Positions 15,857 through 24,385 of a stretch of 54,667 nt of DNA are shown here, piece by piece (within the stretch, counting starts at the first letter, position 1; the number at the start of each line of letters is the position of its first letter). Under the pieces are notes generated by a model. That model saw only the letters and a program-made list of their open reading frames with translations. It had not been told where the DNA came from and made no database searches. This DNA is from Spirochaetaceae bacterium. Its GTDB lineage: Bacteria; Spirochaetota; Spirochaetia; Treponematales; Rectinemataceae. Made by a program: the position numbers and the translations under genes. The stretch covers positions 1 to 54,667 of the forward strand of contig JANXYO010000089.1 of the NCBI GenBank assembly GCA_025356015.1, read 5' to 3'.

Positions 15857-17305
15857 CTATTCAACTTGCATCGCGCGGATGGGCTCGACCTTGAGCGCGA
15901 TGGCTACAGGGTAGAGGTGGGCCGCGACTGCGACGGCCGCCACGAGGACCAGGCTCCAGATCACCGAAGCGGGGTCCACCGCCGGATGGAGGGTCTCGCC
16001 GGCGAAGAGGATTTTGAGGAAGGGGTTGGTGGCCCTGATGTGCATGGCGTCGAGTCCTCCTATGGAGGCGAAGGCGAGGATCACCCCCACGACGCCGAAG
16101 ATCGCGGCGATGGTGAGGGTCTCGACCAGGAACATCCGCCTCACGAAGGATTTCTGGGCCCCCAGGGCGCGCATCGTCCCGATCTCACCCGTGCGCTCGA
16201 TCACCGAGATCACGAGGGTGTTCATCATTATGATCACCGCCACGACTGCCACTATGGCGATCGCCACGTCGAAGACGATCCTGACGACGTCGATGCTCGC
16301 GGCGAAGGGCCCCGCGGCCTCCTTCCAACCCGAGGCCTGGGCATCGATGCCCTCCTTGGCGAACCAGGCATTGAGCGATGCCGCCACCTTGGGGGCCTCG
16401 CCGGGCTTCTTGAGCCTCGCCATGGCGAAGTGCCAGGCTCCGCTGTCGGGGCCCGAGCGGGGCGGGGCAAGGCTGGCGGCCGGCCCGGGGCCCGGGGCAG
16501 AGGCCTTGAGGGCCCCAGGGGCGACGACGCTCTCGCCTCCGAAAAGGGAGTCCTCGCCCGCGGCGAGGAGGGCCTTCGCTTCCTGGCTCACCGGGTTGTC
16601 CTCGTCCGCGCCCAGGGTGAGGCCCGAGAGGATCCTCACTGTGTTCACGTCGGCGTAGGAGATGAAGTCGGTGGCCTCGCTCTCGGTGTTGAAGGCGATG
16701 ATGCCCACCAGGGGCACGGAGCGTATCTTGAAGCCGCCCTTGTTCATCCCCGTGAGGATGAGCTGCTCCCCCACCTTGGGCTTGAAGCCTGCGTTCTTGG
16801 CGTAGTTCTCGACCTGGTTTCGCGAGAGGACGAGTCCTTCCTCGCCTGGCTCGAGGAGCCTGCCTTCGATGACCTTCGTGTTCTGGAAGAGCCTGTAGTA
16901 GGTGGCCGGATCGATTCCGAAGAGCATGGCGAAGCCCTGGTCGCTCGAGTCCTTGGGGGAGACCAGGGCGAAGCCGGTGACCTGGCTCGTGATGTCGGCG
17001 ACAGCGGGATCGGCCTTGAGGTGGGCGACGACCTTGTCGTAGAAGGGGAGGGAGGGAGTCTCCTCCCTTCCTCCCGGAGAGGCCACGCCGAAGAGGCTCA
17101 CGCTGGTCTTGGTCTTTGCGGCGATGAAGAGGTCGCCGGTGTAGTTGCCGATGAAGGTGTCCTTGACCCCCTTCGCCGCCGTGTCCATGAAGCTGTTGCC
17201 GACGACGAGGATCACGACGCCGAGGGCGAGGAGGATCCCGATGATGAGGCTCTTCGCCTTGTGCTCGAGGAGGTTCCTGAAGGCGATGCGCACGAGGAAG
17301 GGCAT
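15857..17305 (-). CDS. FtsX-like ABC transporter permease, first permease
   Basis: This 482-residue permease starts MPFLVRIAFRNLLEHKAKSL and has one N-terminal and three C-terminal membrane helices around a periplasmic domain of about 300 residues. The motif ERTGEIGTMRALGAQKSFVRRMFLVET marks the coupling helix region. The periplasmic domain includes a Gly/Ala/Pro-rich insertion (ALKASAPGPGPAASLAPP, near residue 270) that its partner lacks. The two permeases differ in sequence and so would form a heterodimer, as in LolCE rather than MacB. The start lies 6 bases after the stop of the ATPase gene. Confidence 0.88.
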   Translation of the reverse strand: MPFLVRIAFRNLLEHKAKSLIIGILLALGVVILVVGNSFMDTAAKGVKDTFIGNYTGDLFIAAKTKTSVSLFGVASPGGREETPSLPFYDKVVAHLKADPAVADITSQVTGFALVSPKDSSDQGFAMLFGIDPATYYRLFQNTKVIEGRLLEPGEEGLVLSRNQVENYAKNAGFKPKVGEQLILTGMNKGGFKIRSVPLVGIIAFNTESEATDFISYADVNTVRILSGLTLGADEDNPVSQEAKALLAAGEDSLFGGESVVAPGALKASAPGPGPAASLAPPRSGPDSGAWHFAMARLKKPGEAPKVAASLNAWFAKEGIDAQASGWKEAAGPFAASIDVVRIVFDVAIAIVAVVAVIIMMNTLVISVIERTGEIGTMRALGAQKSFVRRMFLVETLTIAAIFGVVGVILAFASIGGLDAMHIRATNPFLKILFAGETLHPAVDPASVIWSLVLVAAVAVAAHLYPVAIALKVEPIRAMQVE

Positions 17306-17311
17306 GGCGCT

Positions 17312-18067
17312 CTACGCTCCCGCCGCGGACGCGGCCGCCCGGGTCCCGCCCTCGGCGCAGAGGCCCGAGGCGTCTGCCCCGTTCCTGAGGTTCTCGATGA
17401 CAAGGCCGTCGCGCAGGCGGATCACGTGGTCGGCGAGCTCGACTATCTTCGCGTCGTGGGTCGAGAAGATGAAGGTGGTCTGCATCTCGCGGTTGATCTT
17501 CTTCATGAGCTCGAGGATCTGCTCGCCTGTGCCCGAATCGAGGTTGGCCGTGGGCTCGTCGGCGAGCACGATGGCCGGCTTCCCCGCCAGGGCGCGGGCG
17601 ATCGCGACCCTCTGCCTCTGCCCGCCCGAGAGCTCGGTGGGCTTGTGCCTGCGCCAGTCGGAGAGGCCTACCTCCTCGACGAGGTAGTCGATCCACTCCT
17701 TCTTCTCCTTGGCGTGCATGCGCTGCTTGCCAAGGAGGAGGGGGAACTCGATGTTCTCGAAGACCGAGAGGACGGGGATCAGGTTGAAGGACTGGAAGAT
17801 GAAGCCGAGGGTCTCGTGCCTCAAGGTGGTGAGCTCCTTGTCGCCGAGATCCTTGGTCTGCCTGTCCCCGATGCGCACCAAGCCCGCCGTGGGCCGGTCG
17901 ACGCAGCCTATCATGTTGAGGATAGTCGTCTTGCCCGATCCCGAGGGCCCGGCGATCGAGATGAAGTCCCCCTTCTCGATGCAGAACGAGACGCCCTTGA
18001 CCGCCTCGACCTCCACCTTCCCGAGGGGATAGACCTTTCGCACATCACGGAGCTCTACGATAACCAT
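17312..18067 (-). CDS. ABC transporter ATPase (LolD-like)
   Basis: A 251-residue ATPase with Walker A GPSGSGKTT (about 40-48), the Q-loop FQSFNLIPVLSVFEN, signature LSGGQRQRVAIARAL, Walker B AIVLADEPTANLD and switch His STHDAKI. The 'N-L-I-P-V-L-S-V-x-E-N' stretch is typical of the MacB/LolD/FtsE group. The last ~25 residues (ADASGLCAEGGTRAAASAAGA) are a low-complexity tail beyond the domain. It is the first gene of the five-gene sorting operon. AAGGAG precedes the ATG. Cytoplasmic, bound to the FtsX-like permeases. Confidence 0.93.
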   Translation of the reverse strand: MVIVELRDVRKVYPLGKVEVEAVKGVSFCIEKGDFISIAGPSGSGKTTILNMIGCVDRPTAGLVRIGDRQTKDLGDKELTTLRHETLGFIFQSFNLIPVLSVFENIEFPLLLGKQRMHAKEKKEWIDYLVEEVGLSDWRRHKPTELSGGQRQRVAIARALAGKPAIVLADEPTANLDSGTGEQILELMKKINREMQTTFIFSTHDAKIVELADHVIRLRDGLVIENLRNGADASGLCAEGGTRAAASAAGA

Positions 18068-18247
18068 ACAAACTCCTTGTCTTTGGGCGCGCCCCCTAGA
18101 CTGCAGGGCTGTGCGCCGCCATCAACGACGAAGATAGCGACTGGCCGCCGGGAGATTCAAGGCGAGCCTACCCCGGAAAGGCCCTCCTGGCCCTGAATTC
18201 ATCGATCGTTCATCCCCTCCCTCTGGAGGGCCGGGCCGCCGCGATCG

Positions 18248-18253
18248 TATACT
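18248..18253 (+). promoter_or_regulatory. -10 box next to response-regulator start
   Basis: TATACT ends 6 bases before ATG 18260, suggesting a leaderless message. No good -35 box lies 17-18 bases upstream (TGGAGG at 18224-18229 is poor), so an activator may be needed, if this is a promoter at all. Confidence 0.4.
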
Positions 18254-18259
18254 TCGTCC

Positions 18260-19036
18260 ATGGAAGAAGGAACGCGGAGGCCCAGGGTCCTCGTCGTCGA
18301 GGACGACCGGGATATCGCCTCCCTGGTCGGGACCTACCTCGAGCGCGACGGGGCCGAGGTCGAGATCGCCGGCTCGGCCGAGGCGGCCTTGGAGAGCCTT
18401 TCCTGCGCCGAGCCCGACCTCGTCCTCCTCGACCTCGGCCTGCCCGGCGCCGACGGCCTCGAGTTCCTGCGCTCCTTCCGGTCCCGCAGCAGGGCGCCGG
18501 TCATCATCGTCTCGGCCCGGGAATCGGACGAGGACAAGATCGCGGGCCTGGGGCTTGGCGCCGACGATTTCGTCTCAAAGCCCTTCTCCCCCCGCGTCCT
18601 CGCCGCCCGTGCCCAGGCCCAGCTGCGCCGCGCAACCTGGCCGCGCGGCGCCGAGCCGATCGGGGCCCCGGGCTCGGTGACTGGCCCTGGCCCGGCCCAG
18701 GTCCGCGCCGGTGGAGCCGGTGGAGCCGCGGTGCGGCTCGCCTTCGGCCCCTACGTTCTCGACCTTGACGGGAGGCTTCTCGAGCGCTCCGGCGAGCGGG
18801 TGAGCCTGAGCCGCCGGGAGTTCGAGCTTTTGTCCTATCTTGCGCTCAACGCGGGGAGGAGCTTCTCCCCGAGCGAGCTTTACCAGGCGGTGTGGGGTCT
18901 CGCGCACGGCGACCTTTCCACCGTGGCCGTCCATGTCCAGCGCATACGCAGGAAGATAGAGGCCGAGCCATCCCATCCGAGATGGCTGGTCACCATTCCC
19001 GGCCAGGGCTACCGCTTCCTCCGGGGCCTGCCATGA
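18260..19036 (+). CDS. OmpR/PhoB-family response regulator
   Basis: The protein (258 residues) has a receiver domain (RVLVVEDDRDIASLV; phospho-acceptor Asp in LVLLDLGLPGADGLEFL; Ser of IIVSARES; Lys of VSKPFSP) and a C-terminal winged helix (VSLSRREFELLSYLALNAG, DLSTVAVHVQRIRRKIE, IPGQGYRFL). A Gly/Ala/Pro-rich linker of about 30 residues joins them, longer than normal. The stop overlaps the ATG of the histidine kinase gene (ATGA). Target genes are not evident; the lipoprotein-sorting operon is divergent 190 bases away and is one candidate. Confidence 0.93.
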   Translation: MEEGTRRPRVLVVEDDRDIASLVGTYLERDGAEVEIAGSAEAALESLSCAEPDLVLLDLGLPGADGLEFLRSFRSRSRAPVIIVSARESDEDKIAGLGLGADDFVSKPFSPRVLAARAQAQLRRATWPRGAEPIGAPGSVTGPGPAQVRAGGAGGAAVRLAFGPYVLDLDGRLLERSGERVSLSRREFELLSYLALNAGRSFSPSELYQAVWGLAHGDLSTVAVHVQRIRRKIEAEPSHPRWLVTIPGQGYRFLRGLP

Positions 19037-20427
19037 GCCTCATCATGCGGCGCGAGCGGCCACCGACGCGAAGGGGCATACCCTTGCGGCCCCTTCTCGG
19101 CCTCCTCGCCCTGATCGGCCTCGCGCTTCCCCTGGCCCTCCTCATCCTGGTGCGGCTCTTCCTGGGCAGTTCCGAGGCGGCCGAGCCCTTTGCCCGATTC
19201 GTCCGCTCCGGCAGGATCCTCGGCATGGCCGTGGTCGAGGAGGCCTCGGGCAGGCTCTCGGCCTCGGCCGGCTTCGTCCCCCCCGCGGGCTTCGACATCG
19301 TCGTCGCCGACAACTCCGGGCGCGTCGTGGTTTCCACCCTCGGCGCCCTGCCCGCGGGCAGCCTTGAGGCTCCCCCGCACATCGCGGCCAGGCTCGGGGC
19401 CCTCGTCCCCGGCCGGGCCCTCTACGCCGACCAGCTGCTGTCCCACGGGAAGCTGCTCGGGACCTCTTTCATCCTTATGCCCGCCGGTGACCTCAGGGCG
19501 GTCGCCGACCCGGCCTTGCGGCTCATACCCATCCTCGGCTTCGGCGGGATGGCCTTCTTCGCCTTCCTCGCCGGCGCCCTCGTCGCGGCCCATCTCGCGC
19601 GCGAGGTCCTGAGGCTCGAGCGGGCCGCGGGGCGGATCGCCTCAGGGGACCTCGACACCGAGATCCCCGCCCGGGGAGTCAGGGAGATCCTCGACCTCGG
19701 CCGGGCAATGGATGGCATGCGCATAGCCCTGCGGGAGGACCTGGCCAGGAGGGCCCGCTTTCTCGCCGCCGTGTCCCACGACCTACGCACCCCGCTCACC
19801 TCGATTGGGGGTTACCTCGAGGCCATAGAGGACGGCCTCGCCGGGGACGCCGATACCCTTGGCCGCTACGTCAAGATCATGAGGGACAAGACGGGGCTCC
19901 TCGAGACGAGGATAGGCGGCCTCATCGATTTCGCCAGGATGGAGACCGAGGAGTGGAGGCTGCGCTTCGAGGACCTCGACCTTGGCGATTACCTCGCTGG
20001 CCTCGCGCGCGAGTTCGGCGAGGACGCGGCCCTCCTCGGCCTCGGTCTCTCCTGCGCCCTCGAGCCTGTCCGGGGCATCAAGGTCGGCCTCGACCGCGTC
20101 CTAATGGCCCGGGCCCTCGAGAACCTCGTCTCCAACGCCCTCCATTTCAGCCCGAGCGGAGGCCATGTCAGCATCTCCTGCCGCAGTTCGGGCGAGGCGG
20201 TCTTCATCGACATCGACGACGAGGGTCCGGGCCTGAGCGCGGCCGAGCGGGAGAGGGTTTTCGAGCCCTTCTACCGGGGCTCGGCCGCCCGCGAGGGCGA
20301 GGGCTCGGGCCTCGGCCTCTATATAGCCCGCTCGGTTCTTGTCGGCCACGGCTGGACGGTCGAGGCGGGCGAGGCCCCCGGCGGAGGAGGGCGCTTCACG
20401 GTCAGGATCCCCGGACCCAGGCCCTAG
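19033..20427 (+). CDS. Sensor histidine kinase
   Basis: The kinase has 464 residues: a membrane helix near the N-terminus (LLGLLALIGLALPLALLILV), a short periplasmic sensor of about 130 residues, a second helix (LIPILGFGGMAFFAFLAGALV), HAMP (RLERAAGRIASGDLDTEIPA), the HisKA box FLAAVSHDLRTPLTS with the phosphorylated His, and a HATPase domain with ENLVSNALHFSP, DIDDEGPGL and GEGSGLGLYIARS. The start at ATG 19033 overlaps the response-regulator stop, so I reject longer starts. It phosphorylates the partner at 18260. The stimulus is unknown; the sensor domain has no family I recognise. Confidence 0.93.
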   Translation: MSLIMRRERPPTRRGIPLRPLLGLLALIGLALPLALLILVRLFLGSSEAAEPFARFVRSGRILGMAVVEEASGRLSASAGFVPPAGFDIVVADNSGRVVVSTLGALPAGSLEAPPHIAARLGALVPGRALYADQLLSHGKLLGTSFILMPAGDLRAVADPALRLIPILGFGGMAFFAFLAGALVAAHLAREVLRLERAAGRIASGDLDTEIPARGVREILDLGRAMDGMRIALREDLARRARFLAAVSHDLRTPLTSIGGYLEAIEDGLAGDADTLGRYVKIMRDKTGLLETRIGGLIDFARMETEEWRLRFEDLDLGDYLAGLAREFGEDAALLGLGLSCALEPVRGIKVGLDRVLMARALENLVSNALHFSPSGGHVSISCRSSGEAVFIDIDDEGPGLSAAERERVFEPFYRGSAAREGEGSGLGLYIARSVLVGHGWTVEAGEAPGGGGRFTVRIPGPRP

Positions 20428-20633
20428 ACGACCAGCCCTATCGCGGGTCCCCGGGGAGTGGTAGGGTAATAAAAATTATCCATAACCAGAGATGCGCCGT
20501 GAACCGAATCGCCTTCACCCTCATCATCCCGGCGCACTAAAGGGGGAAGGATCTATGTCGCTGACGAGAAGAACATGTGTCTCGTCCGCACGGACTCGCT
20601 CTGGACCAGCTTCGAGTTCCGATAGAGCGCGCC

Positions 20634-20677
20634 AAACAAAAAGGGCCACCGGCGAGCGTGATGCCCACCGGTGGCCC
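20634..20677 (-). terminator. Rho-independent terminator of aminotransferase gene
   Basis: On the minus strand GGGCCACCGG (20677-20668) pairs with CCGGTGGCCC (20652-20643) and is followed by TTTTTGTTT. It lies about 30 bases after the aminotransferase stop. Confidence 0.85.
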
Positions 20678-20706
20678 CATCGCAGGCTCCTGGCCCTGCC
20701 GGGCAG

Positions 20707-21981
20707 TCAGACCCCTTCGGGGGCGGCGACCGAGTGCCGGCCGGCCTCGTGGGCGACGATCTCGGCCTTGATCACCCGGGCCAGGCGCCTCACCCCTTCC
20801 TCGATCTGGGTCTTCGAGGAGTACGAGAAGTTGATGCGCATCGCGTTGTGCTCGGGCTCGTCGAAGTAGAATGCCGAGCCCACCACGTAGGCGACCTTCT
20901 CGGCGACGGCCTTCACGATCATCTCCTCGGTGTTGATGAACTTGGGCAGGGCTATCCACAGGAAGAGCCCGCCCTCGGGCTTGGTCCAGAAAAGGTCGGA
21001 GCGCTTGGGCAGGTGCTTCTCGAGCATCTCGCACATGAAGTTCCGCTTGTCGCGGTAGAGGTTGCAGGTGTTCTTGATGACCTCGTAGATCTTCCCGGTC
21101 CTGAGGTACTCGGCGAGCCACTTCTGGGAGAAGACGTTGGTGCAGAGGTCGACGGCCTGCTTCGCGACGACGAGCTTCTGGATGATCTCGGGGCGAGCGA
21201 CGATCCAGCCCATGCGCACTCCGGGCGCGAGGATCTTGGAGAAGGTCTTGAGCCCGATGACGATGCCGCGGTTCTCCATCTCCTGGTCGAGCTGGTAGAT
21301 CGAGGGCTGGTGCTCGCCAAGGAAGCGGATCTCGCGGTAGGGGGCGTCCTCGACTATGAGGAGGTCGTACTTGTAGGCGAAGGCCACGAGGGCCTTGCGG
21401 GCCTGGAGGCTCCAGCAGATCCCGCTGGGGTTCTGGAAGTCGGGGATGACATAGATGTACTTGATGCTGGCCCCGTCGGCCTTGGCCTTGGTGTAGCGCT
21501 TCTCGAGCTCGTCCATGTCCATGCCGTCGTTGTCGCAGCAGGCGGGGATGCCGAGCATGCGGCCCTGGTAGGACTGGAGGGCCTGGATCGCGCCGACATA
21601 GGTGGGGCGCTCGGCGATCACGTAGTCGCCCGGGTCGATGAAGATCTTGGGGATCATGTCGAGGGCCTGCTGGCTCGCCGAGGTGATGAGGAGGTTGTCC
21701 GGCCCGATCTTGTGGCCCTGGCGCTCCTCGAACTTGACGAGCTCGGCGCGGAGCTCGTTGTCGCCTTCTGTCGTTCCGTACTGGAGGGCGACCCGGGCGT
21801 GCTTGGTGAACACGAGGTCGGCCGCCTGGTGCAGGTCCTCGACGGGGAAGGTATCGGGATCAGGGAGTCCGCCCGCGAAGGAGATGATCTCGGGCTGCTG
21901 CGTGAGCTTCAAGAGCTCGCGGATGACGGACTTCTTCATGTTGTTTGCGTTCTTGGAATAGAGCGACTCGAGGTACAGCAT
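20707..21981 (-). CDS. PLP-dependent class I/II aminotransferase (2-aminoadipate/LysN-like)
   Basis: The enzyme (424 residues) has fold type I landmarks: ISFAGGLPDPDTFPVEDL, the cofactor-binding ITSASQQALDMIPK, IPDFQNPSG (Asn), LLIVEDAPYREIRF (Asp and Tyr) and the Schiff-base Lys in LKTFSKILAPGVRMGW; FSYSS carries Arg just before (MRINFSYSS). This set matches the group of LysN, aromatic and 2-aminoadipate aminotransferases that lack the GntR domain of MocR regulators. The amino-donor and keto-acid are not fixed by sequence. Start ATG 21981 is preceded by AAGGAG. The neighbouring operon upstream is unrelated. Ends in a clear terminator. Confidence 0.88.
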   Translation of the reverse strand: MLYLESLYSKNANNMKKSVIRELLKLTQQPEIISFAGGLPDPDTFPVEDLHQAADLVFTKHARVALQYGTTEGDNELRAELVKFEERQGHKIGPDNLLITSASQQALDMIPKIFIDPGDYVIAERPTYVGAIQALQSYQGRMLGIPACCDNDGMDMDELEKRYTKAKADGASIKYIYVIPDFQNPSGICWSLQARKALVAFAYKYDLLIVEDAPYREIRFLGEHQPSIYQLDQEMENRGIVIGLKTFSKILAPGVRMGWIVARPEIIQKLVVAKQAVDLCTNVFSQKWLAEYLRTGKIYEVIKNTCNLYRDKRNFMCEMLEKHLPKRSDLFWTKPEGGLFLWIALPKFINTEEMIVKAVAEKVAYVVGSAFYFDEPEHNAMRINFSYSSKTQIEEGVRRLARVIKAEIVAHEAGRHSVAAPEGV

Positions 21982-22003
21982 GGGGACTCCTTGAAGTGGC
22001 TTG

Positions 22004-22032
22004 ATGGTACACCCCGTCGCCGATTCCGTAAA
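22004..22032 (-). promoter_or_regulatory. Aminotransferase promoter
   Basis: TTTACG (22032-22027), 17 bases, TACCAT (22009-22004), with a leader of about 15-17 bases containing AAGGAG before ATG 21981. Confidence 0.45.
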
Positions 22033-22111
22033 GTGCCCCGGGCTCTCATTTCCTGGATATTTCGTTTTGCCGGGTGAAACAGGCGCCCCGACCGGAGGCG
22101 CGGGCCCGGGC

Positions 22112-24385
22112 TCAAGGGACGCTCTGGCGCTGGGCCCTGACCTCGGTGGGGACATTCTTGTCTATGATGTAGATGCAGACCTCCTTCGCTCCGATCTCAG
22201 TGTAGTTGTACCTGGTCTGGAGGTTGTGGATCAGGTACATGACGTCCCGCCTCACCTTGTGGTCGTAGGACTCGAACTCCTTCATCCGGTATTCCTTGAT
22301 GGCGTTCCTGAAGATGTCGTTGCCGAGGAAGGGCTCGAGGGCGTTGTTCTTGAGGTTCTTCACGTATTTCTGGTAGAGCTCCTTGTACAGCTCGGTCTGG
22401 CCGAGCTCCTTCTTCTCGGACTTCATCTCGCGGGCCGAGACCGAGATGAACTTCTCGAGGACCTCCTGTCTGTAGGCGAGCCTGTCGGCCTCGCCCGCCT
22501 CGTGGCCGATCAGATAGTCCTCGACGCTCCTCAAGAAAGCGTCGCTCACCTCGATGATGCTGCCCGTGTAGATGCTCTTCTCCTTGGCCCCGATGTCGAA
22601 GTTCACGGCGAAGATGTAGTTCGAGATGTTGTTGGCGAGCTCCTGCTGGTTGTAGGAGTACAGGCACTCGTTGACCTGCTGCAGGACGCTGTAGTCGTAG
22701 GACCTGACCAGGGACTCCAGGAAGTCGTCGAGGATCCTGTCCTTGTACTCGGAGTTGGGCCGCTCGAAAAAATCGTAGACCATCTTCATGTTGATGAGCC
22801 TTCCCTTCCTCCAGTAGACCGAGTAGAAGTCGCTGAAGATGTTGAGCGACTCCCTGCCGGTGAAGCCCGAGAAGCCCTGGTCCTCGCTCTCGTTGATGAT
22901 CTTCCTGCGGAACTTGGCCTTGAACCTCCGCAGGTCGTCCTCGGCTATCCACTCGGGGATGTGGCCCGTGTAGAGGTCCATCTTGAGCAGGAGGAAGTCG
23001 GGGTCGCAGAAACGCGCGTACTTGCGCGAGTCGCCGAGCCACTCCTTCACCCCCTCCGAGCTCCTGTCCAGGCGCGAGGCGATGAGGACCTTGGCGAAGT
23101 TCTCGAGGACGTGGGGGAGGAACATGTCGCCGATGTTCGCGCCGAAGCGGTTCTTGTAGATCTGGACCTCGGTGTTGTAGTCGAGGACATAGGGCATCCT
23201 TATGTGCACGCTCCTGTCCAGGAGGGATCTCTTTGAGTCGATGAACTCCTTGTCCTGGGGGTTGATGAGGCCGAGGAAGAGGCTCTTGATCCTCTCCTCG
23301 ATCGTCTGCACCTTGTGGATCCCGTCCGAGATGATCCCGTGGAGGTGCAGGATGCGCAGGCGGTTGTAGTTCTTGATGTCCATGAGGGCATAGATGCCGT
23401 TGTTGGTCTGTGCGAGGGAGGAGTGGACGTATTTGACGAGGTTGCTGTCGGAGAGCATGTCGTCGATGGCGGCCTGGAGCACGGGGTTCAGCACCGCGCT
23501 CCTGCGGTATGCGTCGCCGGGGTTGTAGACGCTGATCCCCTCACCCAGGCGCCGGTTGAAGCGCATCCGCCTTGGATGGAGCATGCCGAGGGCGGCGATG
23601 GGGGAGCCGACCTTCTCGAGGATGGCCTCGAAGAGGGAGGCGCAGATCGTGCAAGGCTCTTCCTTGAATATCCACTTGTACTTCTTCTCGCCGAAGAGCC
23701 TGCGCTTGAAGTCCTCGTCCTCGATGACCTCCCAGAGGAGCTGCTTCCGGTAGGCCTTCGGGATCTGGGCTGTGGGGTGGTCGTGGTTGGGGCAGGGGAC
23801 CTGGAGGTACCTCTCCTTGTCGTAGAAGGCATCGCCATCGGGGCCCCCCTCGGCCTCGCCGCAGTCGGCCGCATCGGCTGGCTCCCTGTCCTTGCGCTTC
23901 CCTCCCTTGAAGAGGTGTCTGTCGATCTTCCAGAAGGTCTCGTAGTGCTCGCCCTCGTCGCTCTCCATGTAGTTCTCGAACCGGGCGAGGAAGCGGTTCA
24001 GGAAGGTGCTCTTGCCCGAGCCGGGCGGGCCCTCGAAGAGGTAGATCTTGTGCCAGTCCGGCACCTGGTTGAAGCTGTTGATCAGGTTCATGAACCTGTT
24101 GGCGAAGAGCCTGTCAGCGAAGAAGGGGCTGTCGGTTCCGTTGACGAGGAACTCCGAGAAGTCATAGCGGACGAACTTGATGTTCTCGGGGTCAGAGGGG
24201 TTCTCATCTGTGCCCTCGGGGACGTAGTAGTGGACCATGTCGTAGACCAGCTGGAAGATGTCCCTGAGGTTCTTCTGGGGCCTCTGCCTCAGGGCCTCGA
24301 GGTAGTCCCTGAAGCTGATGATGGTGTTCTTGCCCTCTTCCCCAAGGCTGTTTCCCAGCTCGTCGAGGATGCCGTCTATCTCCAT
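22112..24385 (-). CDS. PrkA-like serine protein kinase, divergent paralogue
   Basis: The protein has 757 residues. The AAA+ core has Walker A GPPGSGKST (119-127), and later landmarks match PrkA (ILHLHGIISDGIHKVQTIEERIKSLFLGLINPQD, RSLLDRSVHIRMPYVLDYNTEVQIYKNRFG). Between the two lies an insertion with an acidic/basic stretch and a Cys/His set, C198, H201, H203 and C245-x-x-C248, which looks like a metal site. The C-terminal third (RKIINESEDQGFSGFTGRESLNIFSDFYS) keeps the PrkA-type region. PrkA proteins act in stationary phase, stress or sporulation. It is last in the operon, one base after SpoVR. The GCGCC/GGCGC inverted repeat at 22083-22101 may be its terminator. The role of a second PrkA is unknown. 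Confidence 0.85.
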   Translation of the reverse strand: MEIDGILDELGNSLGEEGKNTIISFRDYLEALRQRPQKNLRDIFQLVYDMVHYYVPEGTDENPSDPENIKFVRYDFSEFLVNGTDSPFFADRLFANRFMNLINSFNQVPDWHKIYLFEGPPGSGKSTFLNRFLARFENYMESDEGEHYETFWKIDRHLFKGGKRKDREPADAADCGEAEGGPDGDAFYDKERYLQVPCPNHDHPTAQIPKAYRKQLLWEVIEDEDFKRRLFGEKKYKWIFKEEPCTICASLFEAILEKVGSPIAALGMLHPRRMRFNRRLGEGISVYNPGDAYRRSAVLNPVLQAAIDDMLSDSNLVKYVHSSLAQTNNGIYALMDIKNYNRLRILHLHGIISDGIHKVQTIEERIKSLFLGLINPQDKEFIDSKRSLLDRSVHIRMPYVLDYNTEVQIYKNRFGANIGDMFLPHVLENFAKVLIASRLDRSSEGVKEWLGDSRKYARFCDPDFLLLKMDLYTGHIPEWIAEDDLRRFKAKFRRKIINESEDQGFSGFTGRESLNIFSDFYSVYWRKGRLINMKMVYDFFERPNSEYKDRILDDFLESLVRSYDYSVLQQVNECLYSYNQQELANNISNYIFAVNFDIGAKEKSIYTGSIIEVSDAFLRSVEDYLIGHEAGEADRLAYRQEVLEKFISVSAREMKSEKKELGQTELYKELYQKYVKNLKNNALEPFLGNDIFRNAIKEYRMKEFESYDHKVRRDVMYLIHNLQTRYNYTEIGAKEVCIYIIDKNVPTEVRAQRQSVP

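Noticed and set aside
20539-20625. A short plus-strand frame reading IYVADEKNMCLVRTD and SLWTSFEFR before a stop, with protein-like composition.
   Set aside because: It has no start codon, a TGA shortly upstream and no family I recognise. It may be the tail of a lost gene, but I cannot support a call.
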